The notes: generated by a model from the sequence alone, not told the origin. A DNA stretch of 64,000 nt from Phycicoccus jejuensis (GCF_000720925.1 NZ_JOEE01000001.1:248001-312000), one strand, 5' to 3'; positions 10,258 through 19,836 are shown, counted from the stretch's first letter. Made by a program: numbers and translations.

Positions 10258-11502
10258 ATGTCCAACAGGTCGGCATCTCCGGGGGGAACCCTCGCCTTCC
10301 GCCGGATGTGGGCCGATCTCGAGACCGTGGGGCTGGACGCCGACACCGGGGGGTACCGGCGCTTCGCGTGGACGCGCACCGACCACGACCTGCGCGAGTG
10401 GTTCGCCGGCGAGGCGCAGGCCCGCGGGCTGGCCCTCACGACCGACCGGATGGGCAACCAGTGGGCCTGGTGGGGCGACCCCGACGCCGCCGTGGCGGCC
10501 GGTGACCCCGGGCTCGTCCTCGGCTCGCACCTCGACTCCGTGCCCGACGGCGGCGCCTTCGACGGCCCCCTCGGTGTCGTCAGCGCGCTGGCGGCCATCG
10601 ACGAGGTGCGGGCGAGCGGCCTGACGCCGTCCCGCCCGGTCGGGGTCGTCAACTTCGCCGACGAGGAGGGCGCCCGCTTCGGGGTGGCCTGCGCCGGCTC
10701 CCGCGTCATCACCGGTGTGCTGTCGCCCGACCGCGCCCGGGGCCTCAAGGACGCCGACGGCGTGACGATGGCCGAGGCGCTGCGGGCCTCCGGACGCGAC
10801 CCCCACGAGCTCGGGCCCGATCCCGAGACGCTCGCCCGGGTCGGCACCTTCGTCGAGCTGCACGTCGAGCAGGGCCGTCTCCTCGACGACCTCGGCCACG
10901 CGGTCGGCGTCGGGAGCGACATCTGGCCGCACGGCCGCTGGCGCATCGACGTGCCGGGCGAGGCCAACCACGCCGGCACGACAGCCCTCGACGTGCGCGA
11001 GGACGCGATGCTCGGCCTCGCCGCCGCGATCATCTCGGCCCGCCGCTCGGCCGAGGAGCACTCCTGCCTCGCGACGGTCGGGAAGGTCGACGTCGTGCCC
11101 GGCGGCGTCAACGCCATCGCCAGCTGCGCCACCGCGTGGCTCGACGCCCGCGGCGCCGACCCCGACGCCGTGCGCCGGGTCGTCGCCGACGTCCGCGACG
11201 TCGTGGCGGACTTCGACGCCCTCGTCACCGAGGAGTCGTGGACGCCGGTCACGGACTTCGACCCCGTGCTGACCCGTCGCCTCGCCACGCTCCTCGGCGG
11301 CGTCCCCGTCATCGGGACGGGCGCCGGCCACGACGCGGGGATTTTGGCGAATGCCGGTGTGCCGACGACGATGTTGTTCGTGCGCAACCCGACCGGCGTC
11401 AGTCACAGCCCCGACGAGTGGGCCTCGGCCGACGACTGCCTCAGCGGCGTGGCGGCCCTCGCCACCGTCGTCACCGACCTCGCCGGGCCGCCTGCTGCAT
11501 GA
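10258..11502 (+). CDS. M20-family amidohydrolase (allantoate amidohydrolase-like), candidate N-formylglutamate deformylase
   Basis: The 414-residue zinc hydrolase belongs to the AllC/AmaB branch of peptidase family M20. Metal-site motifs are GSHLDSVPDGGAFDG with the bridging Asp, NFADEEGARFG with the catalytic Glu pair, and FVELHVEQG; GEANHAGTTALDVRED lies in the dimerisation domain and GAGHDAGILA at the C-terminus. The start may also be the ATG at 10249. The stop overlaps the hutF start (ATGA), so it is in one operon with hutF and hutI. The hut route through HutF makes N-formylglutamate, and no classical HutG lies in the window, so this amidase is the likely final step. That function is inferred from context. 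Confidence 0.88.
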   Translation: MSNRSASPGGTLAFRRMWADLETVGLDADTGGYRRFAWTRTDHDLREWFAGEAQARGLALTTDRMGNQWAWWGDPDAAVAAGDPGLVLGSHLDSVPDGGAFDGPLGVVSALAAIDEVRASGLTPSRPVGVVNFADEEGARFGVACAGSRVITGVLSPDRARGLKDADGVTMAEALRASGRDPHELGPDPETLARVGTFVELHVEQGRLLDDLGHAVGVGSDIWPHGRWRIDVPGEANHAGTTALDVREDAMLGLAAAIISARRSAEEHSCLATVGKVDVVPGGVNAIASCATAWLDARGADPDAVRRVVADVRDVVADFDALVTEESWTPVTDFDPVLTRRLATLLGGVPVIGTGAGHDAGILANAGVPTTMLFVRNPTGVSHSPDEWASADDCLSGVAALATVVTDLAGPPAA

Positions 11503-12824
11503 GCACGTTCTGGTGCGAGCACGCGGTGCTCCCCGGTGGTGCACGTCGCCACGTCCGGGTCACGACCGAGCGCGGACGCATCCTCGAGGTGCTCGCCGAG
11601 CAGCCGATGCAGCCCGGCGACACCGTCCTGCGCGGGCTCGTCCTGCCCGGCCTCGCCAACGCCCACAGCCACGCCTTCCACCGGGCGCTGCGCGGGCGCA
11701 CGCACGGCGGCGGCGGCAACTTCTGGACCTGGCGCGAGGGCATGTACGCCCTCGCCGGCCGGCTCGACCCCGACTCCTACCGAGCCCTCGCCACGGCGGT
11801 CTTCGCCGAGATGGTCCTCGCCGGCTACACGGCCGTCGGGGAGTTCCACTACCTCCACCACGGCCCCGGCGGCGCCCCGTACGACGACCCCAACGCGATG
11901 GGCCTCGCGCTCGTCGACGCGGCGCGGGCGGCGGGCATCCGGCTGACCCTCCTCGACACCGTCTACCTCTCCGGCGGCCTGACCGGCTCCGGCCACGTGC
12001 CGCTCGACGAGGTGCAGCAGCGCTTCTCGGACGGCTCCGCCGAGGGATGGCTCGAGCGGGTCAGCGCCCTCGACGCCGACGAGGACTGGCGGGTCGGGGC
12101 GGCCGTGCACTCGGTGCGCGCGGTGCCGCTCGACGACCTGGCCGTCGTCGGTGACGTCGCGGCGCGGGAGCACTGGCCGCTGCACGCCCACGTGTCCGAG
12201 CAGCCCGGCGAGAACCTCGCGTGCGAGTCCTTCTACGGGCGCTCGCCGACCCGCCTCCTCGCCGAGGAGGGCCTGCTGACCGCCGAGACCTCCCTGGTGC
12301 ACGCGACGCACCTGACCGACGACGACATCCGCATCATCGGGGGCGTGGAGGCCACGGCCGTCTTCTGCCCGACGACCGAGCGCGACCTCGCCGACGGCAT
12401 CGGCCCGGCCCGCGCGCTGGCCGACGCGGGGGCGCACCTCGCCGTCGGCTCCGACCAGCACGCCGTCGTCGACCCCTTCGAGGAGGTGCGCGGCGTCGAG
12501 ATGCACGAGCGGCTGACGACCCTCGAGCGCGGCCGCTTCGCACCCCTCGACCTGCTCGCGATGGGCACCCTCGACGGCTACCGCTCGCTCGGCTGGACCG
12601 ACGGCGGGCTCGTCGCCGGCGGCCACGTGGCCGACCTCGTCGCCATCCGCACCGACAGCCCCCGGACGGCCGGCGCGGCGCTCGACCAGGTCCTCTACGC
12701 GGCGACCTCCGCCGACGTCACCGACGTCGTCGTCGGCGGCGAGCACGTCGTCAGCGCAGGCGTGCACCGGCTCGGCGACGTGGGTCGGCTCCTCGCCGAG
12801 GCGATCTCGACGGTCCGCCGATGA
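11499..12824 (+). CDS. hutF: Formimidoylglutamate deiminase
   Basis: The 441-residue amidohydrolase-superfamily enzyme converts N-formimino-L-glutamate to N-formyl-L-glutamate and ammonia. Zinc-site motifs are [11 protein letters not shown] near residue 53, [15 protein letters not shown] and [15 protein letters not shown] with the catalytic Asp. The full family length is present. Start and stop overlap both neighbours by ATGA, which gives a tight M20-hutF-hutI operon. The presence of HutF shows that this organism uses the five-step route in which formylglutamate must be deformylated. Confidence 0.95.
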   Translation: MSTFWCEHAVLPGGARRHVRVTTERGRILEVLAEQPMQPGDTVLRGLVLPGLANAHSHAFHRALRGRTHGGGGNFWTWREGMYALAGRLDPDSYRALATAVFAEMVLAGYTAVGEFHYLHHGPGGAPYDDPNAMGLALVDAARAAGIRLTLLDTVYLSGGLTGSGHVPLDEVQQRFSDGSAEGWLERVSALDADEDWRVGAAVHSVRAVPLDDLAVVGDVAAREHWPLHAHVSEQPGENLACESFYGRSPTRLLAEEGLLTAETSLVHATHLTDDDIRIIGGVEATAVFCPTTERDLADGIGPARALADAGAHLAVGSDQHAVVDPFEEVRGVEMHERLTTLERGRFAPLDLLAMGTLDGYRSLGWTDGGLVAGGHVADLVAIRTDSPRTAGAALDQVLYAATSADVTDVVVGGEHVVSAGVHRLGDVGRLLAEAISTVRR

Positions 12825-14065
12825 GCACCGCTGCGACACAGGCCGGCCCGCCGAGTTCGCGCCTCGTCACCGGCATCACGCAGCTCGTCACGTGCGCCGG
12901 GCCGGACGGCGACACGCCCGTCGACGACCTCTCCACGCCGGCCGAGCAGCGCCTCGGCATCCTCACCGACGCCGCCCTCGTCGTCGAGGACGGCCGCGTC
13001 GCGTGGCTCGGGCCCGCCGCGCACGCCCCGGCGGCCGACCACGTGACCGACCTCGGCGGCCGCGCCGTCGTCCCCGGCTTCGTCGACAGCCACAACCACC
13101 TCGTCCACGCCGGTGACCGCTCCGCCGAGTTCGCGGCCCGGATGGCCGGCACCCCCTACGACGGCGGCGGCATCGGCGTCTCGGTCGCGGCGACCCGGGC
13201 GGCCTCCGACGACGAGCTGCGGGCGCTGCTCGCCGCCCGCGTGGCCGAGGCCCGCGCGCTCGGTACGACGACCCTCGAGGTCAAGAGCGGCTACGGCCTG
13301 ACCGTCGAGGACGAGGTGCGCGCGCTGCGCCTCGCCGGCGAGGTCACGCCCGAGACGACCTTCCTCGGCGCGCACGTCGTGCCGCCGGAGGCCCGCGCCG
13401 ACCGTGCCGGGTACCTCGACCTCGTCACCGGGCCGATGCTCGCCGCGTGCGCCCCGCTCGCCCGCTGGGTCGACGTCTTCTGCGAGCCGAACAGCCCCCA
13501 CGCGTTCACCGATGAGGAGGCCCGCGCCGTCCTCGTGGCCGGCCGCGAGGCCGGGCTCGGGCTGCGCGTCCACGGCAACCAGCTCGGCCCCGGCCCGGGG
13601 GCGCGCCTGGCCGTCGAGCTCGGCGCCGCGAGCGTCGACCACTGCACCTTCCTCGACGACGCCGACGTCGCCGCCCTCGCCGACGCGGCCGCCACGACCG
13701 TCGCGACCCTCCTGCCGGGCGTCGAGTTCTCGACCCGGATGCCCTACCCGGACGCGCGCCGCCTGCTGGACGCCGGGGTGGACGTGGCGCTGGCCTCGGA
13801 CTGCAACCCGGGCACGTGCAACACCGCCTCGATGCCGTTCGTCGTCGCGCTCGCCGTCCGGGAGCTGAGGATGACCGCGGCCGAGGCGCTCGCCGCCGCG
13901 ACCGTCGGCGGGGCGCGGGCCCTGCGCCGCACCGACGTGGGCCGCATCGCCGTGGGCGGCCCCGCCGACCTCGCGGTCCTCGACGCACCGGGCCACGAGC
14001 ACCTGGCCTACCGGCCGGGGATGCCCGTGGCCCGCGCGCTGGAGCCCGGGGGCGGCGTCAGCTGA
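12821..14065 (+). CDS. hutI: Imidazolonepropionase
   Basis: The 414-residue amidohydrolase opens imidazolone propionate to N-formimino-L-glutamate, the third step of histidine breakdown. It shows [18 protein letters not shown] with the metal-binding His-Asn-His, the substrate segment [17 protein letters not shown] and the metal Asp in LASDCNPGT. The ATG at 12821 overlaps the hutF stop, and the gene ends the operon. Its 3' end overlaps the end of the opposite-strand DUF4235 gene by 8 bases, so no separate terminator fits between them. Confidence 0.96.
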   Translation: MSTAATQAGPPSSRLVTGITQLVTCAGPDGDTPVDDLSTPAEQRLGILTDAALVVEDGRVAWLGPAAHAPAADHVTDLGGRAVVPGFVDSHNHLVHAGDRSAEFAARMAGTPYDGGGIGVSVAATRAASDDELRALLAARVAEARALGTTTLEVKSGYGLTVEDEVRALRLAGEVTPETTFLGAHVVPPEARADRAGYLDLVTGPMLAACAPLARWVDVFCEPNSPHAFTDEEARAVLVAGREAGLGLRVHGNQLGPGPGARLAVELGAASVDHCTFLDDADVAALADAAATTVATLLPGVEFSTRMPYPDARRLLDAGVDVALASDCNPGTCNTASMPFVVALAVRELRMTAAEALAAATVGGARALRRTDVGRIAVGGPADLAVLDAPGHEHLAYRPGMPVARALEPGGGVS

Positions 14066-14336
14066 TCGGCTGCGTCTTGATCTCGGTGGGCAGGTGGCCG
14101 GCCGAGCGTCGGTAGTACTGCGCGGCCTGGCGCTCGGTGAGCGTGCGGGCGGCGCCGACGGCCAGACCCATCGCGGCGGCGTACGCCAGCGCCTTGACGG
14201 CCGGTGCGTCGGGGTTCTTCGGGTTGATCTCGTCCTGCCCGGCCTTGGCCCAGACGATGTTGACGAGCTTCGTGGCGACGATCCCGGCGAGGATGGGCCC
14301 GCCGGTCCCGAGGATCTTCCAGGCGAGCTTTCCCAT
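14058..14336 (-). CDS. DUF4235 small membrane protein
   Basis: The 92-residue protein begins [23 protein letters not shown] and carries two hydrophobic stretches, with [20 protein letters not shown] at the C-terminus. This matches the actinobacterial DUF4235 family, whose function is unknown. A GAGAGGAC ribosome-binding site lies just upstream of the ATG on the gene strand. Its end overlaps the end of hutI by 8 bases (convergent). It is probably an inner-membrane protein. Confidence 0.8.
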   Translation of the reverse strand: MGKLAWKILGTGGPILAGIVATKLVNIVWAKAGQDEINPKNPDAPAVKALAYAAAMGLAVGAARTLTERQAAQYYRRSAGHLPTEIKTQPIS

Positions 14337-14428
14337 GCTGGTCCTCTCGATGGATCCGCAGGTCAGGCGGCTGCCCGACCGGTCCTCGCCACTCTAGTGC
14401 GCGCGGGGATATGCTCGGGGGGTCCAAC

Positions 14429-14514
14429 GACAGGGGAGCGCCCAGGCGCTGAGAGTGCGGTCCGACCGCAGACCCTCGAACCTGATCCGGTTAGCACCGG
14501 TGGAGGAAGTCGGG
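14429..14514 (+). ncRNA. TPP (thiamine pyrophosphate) riboswitch
   Basis: The conserved thi-box is clear: AGGGGAGC at 14432, GCTGAGAG at 14447-14454, then GACCCTCGAACCTGATCCGG (14471-14490) and TTAGCACCGG-TGGAGGAAGT. It precedes a thiamine/HMP transporter. Bases CTCCC at 14575-14579 can pair with the GGGAG ribosome-binding site at 14600-14604, so control of translation start is plausible (inference). Confidence 0.96.
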
Positions 14515-14615
14515 AAATCTCAGGTGTGCTCCGTCGTCGCCGGCCCTCCGGGGCCGCGCGCCGGCGGGTCACCCCTCCCCGAGGTCGCACACCGACCACG
14601 GGAGAAGCACTGCAC

Positions 14616-15311
14616 ATGGCCATCACCACCGACGCGCCCGCGCGTCGATCCGTCACCGCGACCGGGCGCCTGGCGTCCTGGCGCACCGTCGACATCATCA
14701 CCGTCGCGTTCCTCGGTGCCGCGTTCGGCATCGTCTTCTGGGGCTGGGCCTTCGCCTACGAGCCCCTGAGCAAGCTCGTCACCGTCGCGTACGTCCCGCT
14801 GACCGGGCTGTTCGCCGGCACCTGGTTCCTCGCCGGCGTCGTCGGCGGGCTCGTCGTCCGCCGGCCCGGCGCCGCCCTCTTCTGCGAGGTCGTCGCCGCG
14901 CTCGTCTCGATGCTCCCCGGCACCCAGTGGGGCGCGAGCACGCTCGTCAGCGGCGTCCTCCAGGGCCTCGGCGCCGAGCTCGCGTTCGCGCTGCTCGGCT
15001 ACAAGGCGTGGGGTCCCGGCGCGGCGATGCTCGCCGGCGCCCTCTCGGCGCCGCTCGAGTGGGTGTTCGAGGTCGTCAAGTTCCCCGCCTCGTGGGCCGA
15101 CCTGCCGGTCCTCGGCTCCCTCGCCGGCGGCGGCGGCTGGTACGCCGAGCTCGTCCTGCGCGACAAGATCGCCTACCTCGGCGCGCTCGGGGTCTCGGGC
15201 GCGGTCATCGCCGGCGGGGTCGGGTGGCTGCTCACCCGGCAGCTGGCCCGGGCGGGGGCGCTGTCGGCGTTCCCGGCCGGCCAGGAGGTCCGGGAGGCCC
15301 GGGCTGTCTGA
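14616..15311 (+). CDS. ykoE: YkoE-type ECF transporter substrate-binding (S) component for thiamine precursor
   Basis: The 231-residue membrane protein has about five to six hydrophobic segments and the family-type stretches TVDIITVAFLGAAFGIVFWG and LPGTQWGASTLVSG. YkoE proteins bind hydroxymethylpyrimidine or thiamine and dock onto an energy-coupling module. The TPP riboswitch about 100 bases upstream supports the substrate. The ATG at 14616 follows GGGAGAAG at a normal distance. The next gene, four bases downstream, supplies both ATPase domains and the coupling membrane protein. Confidence 0.9.
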   Translation: MAITTDAPARRSVTATGRLASWRTVDIITVAFLGAAFGIVFWGWAFAYEPLSKLVTVAYVPLTGLFAGTWFLAGVVGGLVVRRPGAALFCEVVAALVSMLPGTQWGASTLVSGVLQGLGAELAFALLGYKAWGPGAAMLAGALSAPLEWVFEVVKFPASWADLPVLGSLAGGGGWYAELVLRDKIAYLGALGVSGAVIAGGVGWLLTRQLARAGALSAFPAGQEVREARAV

Positions 15312-15315
15312 CACC

Positions 15316-17556
15316 GTGCGCACCGCGCGCCGCGGCCACGTCGAGGTGGCCGGGCTCACCTGGCGACCCGTCGGCCGGCGCGAGCCCGTGCTGCGCGACG
15401 TGACGCTCACCCTGCGCCCCGGCGAGCGGGTCCTGCTCGCCGGGGCGTCCGGGGCGGGCAAGTCCACCCTGCTGCGCGCCCTCACGGGGATGCTCGGCTC
15501 GCTCGAGCCGGGCGACCTGGAGGGGGACGTCACCCTCGACGGCGTCGCCCCCGGCGACCGCCCCGGCGCCGTCGGGCTCGTCCTCCAGGAGCCCGGCAGC
15601 GGCGTCGTCGCCGCGAGCGTCGGGCGCGACGTCGCGTTCGGCCTCGAGAACGTCGGCGCGGACCCGGCCGGGATGCCCGCCGTCGTCGAGCGCTCGCTGA
15701 CCGCCGTCGGCCTCGGCGACCTGCCCCTCGACACCCCCACGTCGGCGCTGTCGGGCGGGCAGACCCAGCGGCTCGCCCTCGCCGGCACGCTCGCCCTCGA
15801 CCCCTCCCTCGTCCTCCTCGACGAGCCGACCGCGATGCTCGACCCCGCCTGCGCCGCCGAGGTGCGGGCCGCCGTCGCCGCCCTGTCGGCCGACGACCCC
15901 CGCACGCTCGTCGTCGTCGAGCACGTGCTCGGCCCGTGGGTCCCCCTCGTCGACCGCCTCGTCGTGCTCTCCGCCGACGGCCGCGTCGTCGCCGACGGCC
16001 CGGTCGAGGAGGTGCTGGACACGCAGCGCGACGTGCTGCTCGCGATGGGCCTCTGGGTCCCCGACGAGCCCGCGCCCGCCCCCCTCGAGGTCGACCCCGG
16101 GCTGCTCGCCGCCGTCCCCTCGACCGCCGGCGCCGCCCTCACCGCCGACCCGCTCGCCGTGGACCGCACGGTGCGCCTCGTCGACGGCTCGACCCGCACC
16201 CTCCGGGCCGCCACGCTCGACGAGCCGCTGGGGGCGTCCCCCGGCGACCTCACCGTCCTCGTCGGCCCGAGCGGCTCGGGCAAGTCGACGGTCCTCGCCG
16301 CGCTCGCCGGCTTCCTCGACCCCGTGCCCGACGGCGCCGTCCGGCTGGGTGCCGGCGAGCACGCCGCCGACCCCCGGCGCCTCGGCGCCCCGGCCCTCGC
16401 CGCCCGCCTCGCGTGGGTGCCGCAGTGGGCGAGCTCCACGCTCGTCGCCCGCACCGTCCTCGACGAGGTGCTCACGACCTCCCGCGCCCTCGGCCGTCAG
16501 GGGCCCGCCGAGGAGGCCCGCGCCCTCGCCCTCCTCGACGCCCTCGGGCTCGCACCGCTCGCCGCGGCCGACCCGCGCCACCTCTCCGGCGGCGAGCAGC
16601 GCCGCCTCGCCGTCGCCGCCGCGCTCCACCACGGCCCGCCCGTGCTCCTCGCCGACGAGCCGACCGTGGGCCAGGACCGGCACACGTGGGCCGCCGTCGT
16701 CGGCCTCGTCGCCGCCCACCGCGCCGCCGGGGGAGCGGTCGTCGCGGCCACCCACGACGCCGAGGTCGTCGCCCGGGCCGACCGGGTCCACCACCTCGCC
16801 GCGCCGCCGCGCCCGCCGCAGGAGCCGTCGACGCGCGTGCCGCTCGCCGCGCGCTGCGGCCCGCTCGCGCTCCTCGCCGGCGCGATGCTCGGCATCCCGG
16901 CGGGCGTGGTCTCCCCGCACTGGAGCACCTCCCTCGCGGTGCTCGCGGTGCAGGTGCTGCTCGCCGTCGTGGCGCTCGCGGCCCCGGGTCCGGGCCGGGC
17001 ACCGGCCGGCCGGGCCCGCCGGGTCCTCCTGCGCACCGTGCCGGGGGCGCTGGCCGCGCTGTCGACCGGCTGGTCGACGTGGTGGCTGGCCGGGCACGAC
17101 GTCGACACCGCCCTCACCGTCGCCCTGCGGGTGCTCGTCATCGTCGTGCCGTCGGCCGTGCTCCTGCCGTGGGTCGACCCCGACCGCCTCGGCGACCACC
17201 TCGCCCAGCGCCTCCACCTGCCCGACCGCCCGGTCGTCGCCACGGCCGCCGCGCTGCAGCGTGTCCACACCTTCGGGGCCGTCTGGACCGAGATCGGCCG
17301 GGCCCGCCGGGTCCGGGGGCTGGGGGTGCGGCCGACCCGCCCGGGCGAGGTCGCGCGCCACCTCGCGGCCTCGACGACCGGACTCCTCGTGCGCACGCTC
17401 GGTGCCGCCGTCGAGCTCGCCGTGGCGATGGACGCCCGCGGCTTCGCGACGGCCCGCCGCCGGACGTGGTGGGCGCCGGCGCCCTGGCGGCTGCGCGACA
17501 CCGTGCTGCTCGCGGCGGCGGCCCTGCCGGTGGCCGCCGCGGTCCTCGCGCGCTGA
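15316..17556 (+). CDS. ECF energy-coupling module, two ATPase domains fused to the T component (YkoD-YkoC)
   Basis: The 746-residue fusion has two ABC ATPase domains and a C-terminal EcfT/CbiQ-like membrane domain. Domain 1: Walker A GASGAGKST (43-51), signature LSGGQTQRLAL (about 145), Walker B LVLLDEPT. Domain 2: Walker A GPSGSGKST (about 317), signature LSGGEQRRLAV (about 424), Walker B VLLADEPT. The hydrophobic part from about 512 ends with GRARRVRGLG and AVAMDARGFA, the coupling-helix signatures of EcfT proteins. YkoD and YkoC are often separate genes, so the fusion is notable. The GTG start lies 4 bases after ykoE. Together they should import thiamine or HMP under TPP control. Confidence 0.92.
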   Translation: MRTARRGHVEVAGLTWRPVGRREPVLRDVTLTLRPGERVLLAGASGAGKSTLLRALTGMLGSLEPGDLEGDVTLDGVAPGDRPGAVGLVLQEPGSGVVAASVGRDVAFGLENVGADPAGMPAVVERSLTAVGLGDLPLDTPTSALSGGQTQRLALAGTLALDPSLVLLDEPTAMLDPACAAEVRAAVAALSADDPRTLVVVEHVLGPWVPLVDRLVVLSADGRVVADGPVEEVLDTQRDVLLAMGLWVPDEPAPAPLEVDPGLLAAVPSTAGAALTADPLAVDRTVRLVDGSTRTLRAATLDEPLGASPGDLTVLVGPSGSGKSTVLAALAGFLDPVPDGAVRLGAGEHAADPRRLGAPALAARLAWVPQWASSTLVARTVLDEVLTTSRALGRQGPAEEARALALLDALGLAPLAAADPRHLSGGEQRRLAVAAALHHGPPVLLADEPTVGQDRHTWAAVVGLVAAHRAAGGAVVAATHDAEVVARADRVHHLAAPPRPPQEPSTRVPLAARCGPLALLAGAMLGIPAGVVSPHWSTSLAVLAVQVLLAVVALAAPGPGRAPAGRARRVLLRTVPGALAALSTGWSTWWLAGHDVDTALTVALRVLVIVVPSAVLLPWVDPDRLGDHLAQRLHLPDRPVVATAAALQRVHTFGAVWTEIGRARRVRGLGVRPTRPGEVARHLAASTTGLLVRTLGAAVELAVAMDARGFATARRRTWWAPAPWRLRDTVLLAAAALPVAAAVLAR

Positions 17557-17598
17557 CCGGCCGGGCCGCGGTCGTCGCCGCGGCAAGAACCGGTCAAG

Positions 17599-17755
17599 AT
17601 GCCGGGCGGGGTCTGGACGCGCGGCCCGGTGCCCGGGCATGCTCGGGGGCGCGAGGTGCTGTCGAGACCACCTCGCGGGTGCAGGAGCCGCCCGGGTCCA
17701 CGAGGGCCCCGGCGGCCACGACAGACGGGGCCGCGGTCGCAGCGACCGCGGCCCC
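17599..17755 (+). other. Structured non-coding region with three stems upstream of an MFS gene
   Basis: Three successive stems can be drawn: 17599-17607 with 17631-17640 (one bulge), 17650-17658 with 17669-17677 (9 bases perfect, 10-base loop), and 17727-17740 with 17742-17755 (14 bases perfect around a single base). No protein reading looks real. The last stem can act as a terminator of the transporter operon upstream or as a leader element of the MFS gene starting at 17791. No known RNA family was recognised. Confidence 0.5.
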
Positions 17756-17790
17756 GCCACCGTCGGTGGGCGCGGGCATACTGGACCCTC

Positions 17791-19050
17791 GTGTCCGCCG
17801 AGCCCGTGAGCGCCCCCGAGGCGCGTGTCCGCATCCCCCGTGAGATCTGGGTCCTCATCGCGGCGGCCTTCGTCATCGCCCTGGGCTTTGGCCTCATCAC
17901 CCCGGTCCTGCCGGGGTTCGCGCAGAGCTTCGGCGTCGGCGCGACGGCGAGCAGCGTGGTCGTCAGCGCCTTCGCGTTCTTCCGGCTCGTCTTCGCCCCC
18001 GCGGGCGGCCGGCTCATCGGCCGGCTCGGCGAACGCCCCATCTACCTCACCGGACTCCTCGTCGTCGCCGTGTCGACCGGCGCGACGGCGTTCGCCGGCT
18101 CGTACTGGCAGCTGCTGCTGTTCCGGGGTCTCGGCGGCATCGGCTCGGTGATGTTCACCGTCTCCGCCGTGGCGCTCATCGTCCGCCTGGCGCCGCCCTC
18201 GATCCGCGCGCGGGTGTCGTCGGCGTACGCCTCGGCCTTCCTCATCGGTGGGGTCGGCGGCCCGGTCGTCGGCGGCCTGCTCGGCGGTCTCGGGCTGCGG
18301 GTGCCGTTCCTCGTCTACGCGGCGGCCCTGCTGCTCGCGGCGACCATCGTCTTCGTCTTCCTCAAGGACGCCTCGCTCCGCCCGGCGGAGGGGGCGCCGG
18401 TCCTGCCGATGATGACCGTGCGCGACGGCTGGCGCGACAGCGCCTACAAGGCCTCGGTCGTCTCGGCGTTCGCCAACGGCTGGGCGAACTTCGGCGTCCG
18501 CAACGCGATCCTCCCGCTCTTCGCCGCCGCCGTCATCGTCGACCAGTCCCTCGACCCCGCCACGCGCGAGACGCACCAGTCGCTCGTCGCGGGCACGGCC
18601 CTCGCGGTCTTCGCGGCCGGCAACGCCGTCGGGCTGACGGTGGCCGGTCGCACCTCGGACCGCATCGGGCGCAAGCCGTTCATCATCGGCGGCCTGCTCG
18701 TCTCCGGCCTCGCGACCCTCGGCACCGGCCTCGCCACCAACCTGCCGCTCCTCGTCGCGTTCTCGGTCGTCGCCGGGCTCGGGGCGGGGGCGCTCAACCC
18801 GGCGCAGCAGGCCTCGCTCGCCGACGTGGTCGGCCGCGAGCGCAACGGCGGCCCGGCCCTCGCCGCCTTCCAGATGGCCTCGGACACCGGCGCGATCATC
18901 GGCCCGGTGCTCGCCGGCACCCTCGTCGACCACGGCAGCTTCGGTCTGGCCTTCGGCGTCACCGGGGCCATCACGCTGCTCGCGGTCGTGCCGTGGGTCC
19001 GGGCGCGCGAGACCCATCCGGTGCGCCGGCTGGGGTCCTCGACGGCCTGA
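17791..19050 (+). CDS. Major facilitator superfamily transporter
   Basis: The 419-residue protein has about 12 hydrophobic helices in two halves. MFS signatures are visible between helices 2 and 3 (GGRLIGRLGERPIY) and in the matching place of the second half (AGRTSDRIGRKPFIIGG). The profile resembles multidrug or sugar efflux permeases. The GTG at 17791 has no ribosome-binding site; CATACT lies 8 bases before it, suggesting a leaderless message. The perfect 14-base stem at 17727-17755 lies just before this promoter. Nothing nearby indicates the substrate. Confidence 0.9.
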   Translation: MSAEPVSAPEARVRIPREIWVLIAAAFVIALGFGLITPVLPGFAQSFGVGATASSVVVSAFAFFRLVFAPAGGRLIGRLGERPIYLTGLLVVAVSTGATAFAGSYWQLLLFRGLGGIGSVMFTVSAVALIVRLAPPSIRARVSSAYASAFLIGGVGGPVVGGLLGGLGLRVPFLVYAAALLLAATIVFVFLKDASLRPAEGAPVLPMMTVRDGWRDSAYKASVVSAFANGWANFGVRNAILPLFAAAVIVDQSLDPATRETHQSLVAGTALAVFAAGNAVGLTVAGRTSDRIGRKPFIIGGLLVSGLATLGTGLATNLPLLVAFSVVAGLGAGALNPAQQASLADVVGRERNGGPALAAFQMASDTGAIIGPVLAGTLVDHGSFGLAFGVTGAITLLAVVPWVRARETHPVRRLGSSTA

Positions 19051-19087
19051 CCGCAGGGAACCACGCCGCGGCGGGGCGCGTTGGACG

Positions 19088-19777
19088 ATGGCCGCTCACC
19101 GACCCGGGAGGTCCGCCATCGCCGTCCAGACCGCTCCGTCCACCGCGCTCGCCCTCCTCGACCACCAGGTCGAGACCCTGCTCCGCCTCGGCTACCCGGC
19201 GCTCGCCGGTGAGAGCGAGGCCGACTTCACCGCCCGCCTCGAGCCCCTGCGCACGGTCGCCGCAGGGCTCGACCCGCTGCCCGACGCCGCCCCGGGGCAC
19301 GCCCCGCTCGTCCTCGTCGTCACCGCCGCCGTCGTCGACCCCGAGCGCACGGTGCCGCTGCTGCGGCTCGCTCCGCGGGGCACCCGGCCCGGCGTCGTCG
19401 ACCACAACCACGGACCCGAGGGGCTCACGCCCTACCGGCCGATCGAGCCGGTGGTCCTGCCGGCCCCGGACGCCTACCTGCTGCTCGACGTCGACCGGGG
19501 CGAGGAGTTCTGCGGCGTGCGTCCCGAGGAGGCGCTGCCGGTCGTCCTCGGCCGCGGTCGGACGCCGCTGACCGTCGAGGAGGGCGTCGCGGTCGTCACC
19601 CACGCACCCGGGCTGCTCGAGAAGAACCGCTGCTTCATGCTGTCCGGCTCGCGCCGTGGGGACCGGCGGGTGCCGGCGATGTGGATCAGCGAGCGGGCGC
19701 CGAAGCTCGGCTGGTGCTGGGACGGCAACCCCCACTCGTGGCTGGGGGTCGCCTCCGCCGGGAGCCGGCGGGCCTGA
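19088..19777 (+). CDS. DUF5701 family protein
   Basis: The 229-residue soluble protein matches, from memory, the actinobacterial DUF5701 family through its C-terminal block KNRCFMLSGSRRGDRRVPA followed by WISERAPKLGWCWDGNPHSW. The function is unknown. The first residues (MAAHRPGRSAIA) are uncertain; GTG or ATC-region starts a little downstream are possible because no clear ribosome-binding site is seen. It follows the MFS gene by 37 bases on the same strand and may be read through from it. A strong hairpin follows its end. Confidence 0.72.
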   Translation: MAAHRPGRSAIAVQTAPSTALALLDHQVETLLRLGYPALAGESEADFTARLEPLRTVAAGLDPLPDAAPGHAPLVLVVTAAVVDPERTVPLLRLAPRGTRPGVVDHNHGPEGLTPYRPIEPVVLPAPDAYLLLDVDRGEEFCGVRPEEALPVVLGRGRTPLTVEEGVAVVTHAPGLLEKNRCFMLSGSRRGDRRVPAMWISERAPKLGWCWDGNPHSWLGVASAGSRRA

Positions 19778-19782
19778 CCACA

Positions 19783-19836
19783 CAGGGGCCGGGCGCGGAG
19801 CCGGTCCCTACTCCAGCGCCGCGCCCGGTTCCCCTG
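19783..19836. terminator. Hairpin between convergent genes
   Basis: The left arm CAGGGGCCGGGCGCGG (19783-19798) pairs with 19819-19836 apart from a two-base bulge. It sits between the DUF5701 gene and the end of the opposite-strand MFS gene, and likely serves both as terminator. Confidence 0.7.

Noticed and set aside
15232-19017. Very long minus-strand open frame (1261 codons)
   Set aside because: It is antisense to the riboswitch-controlled transporter genes and an MFS gene that have clear domain motifs. Its composition (Arg, Gly, Asp, Glu, no domain) is typical of shadow frames in high-GC DNA.
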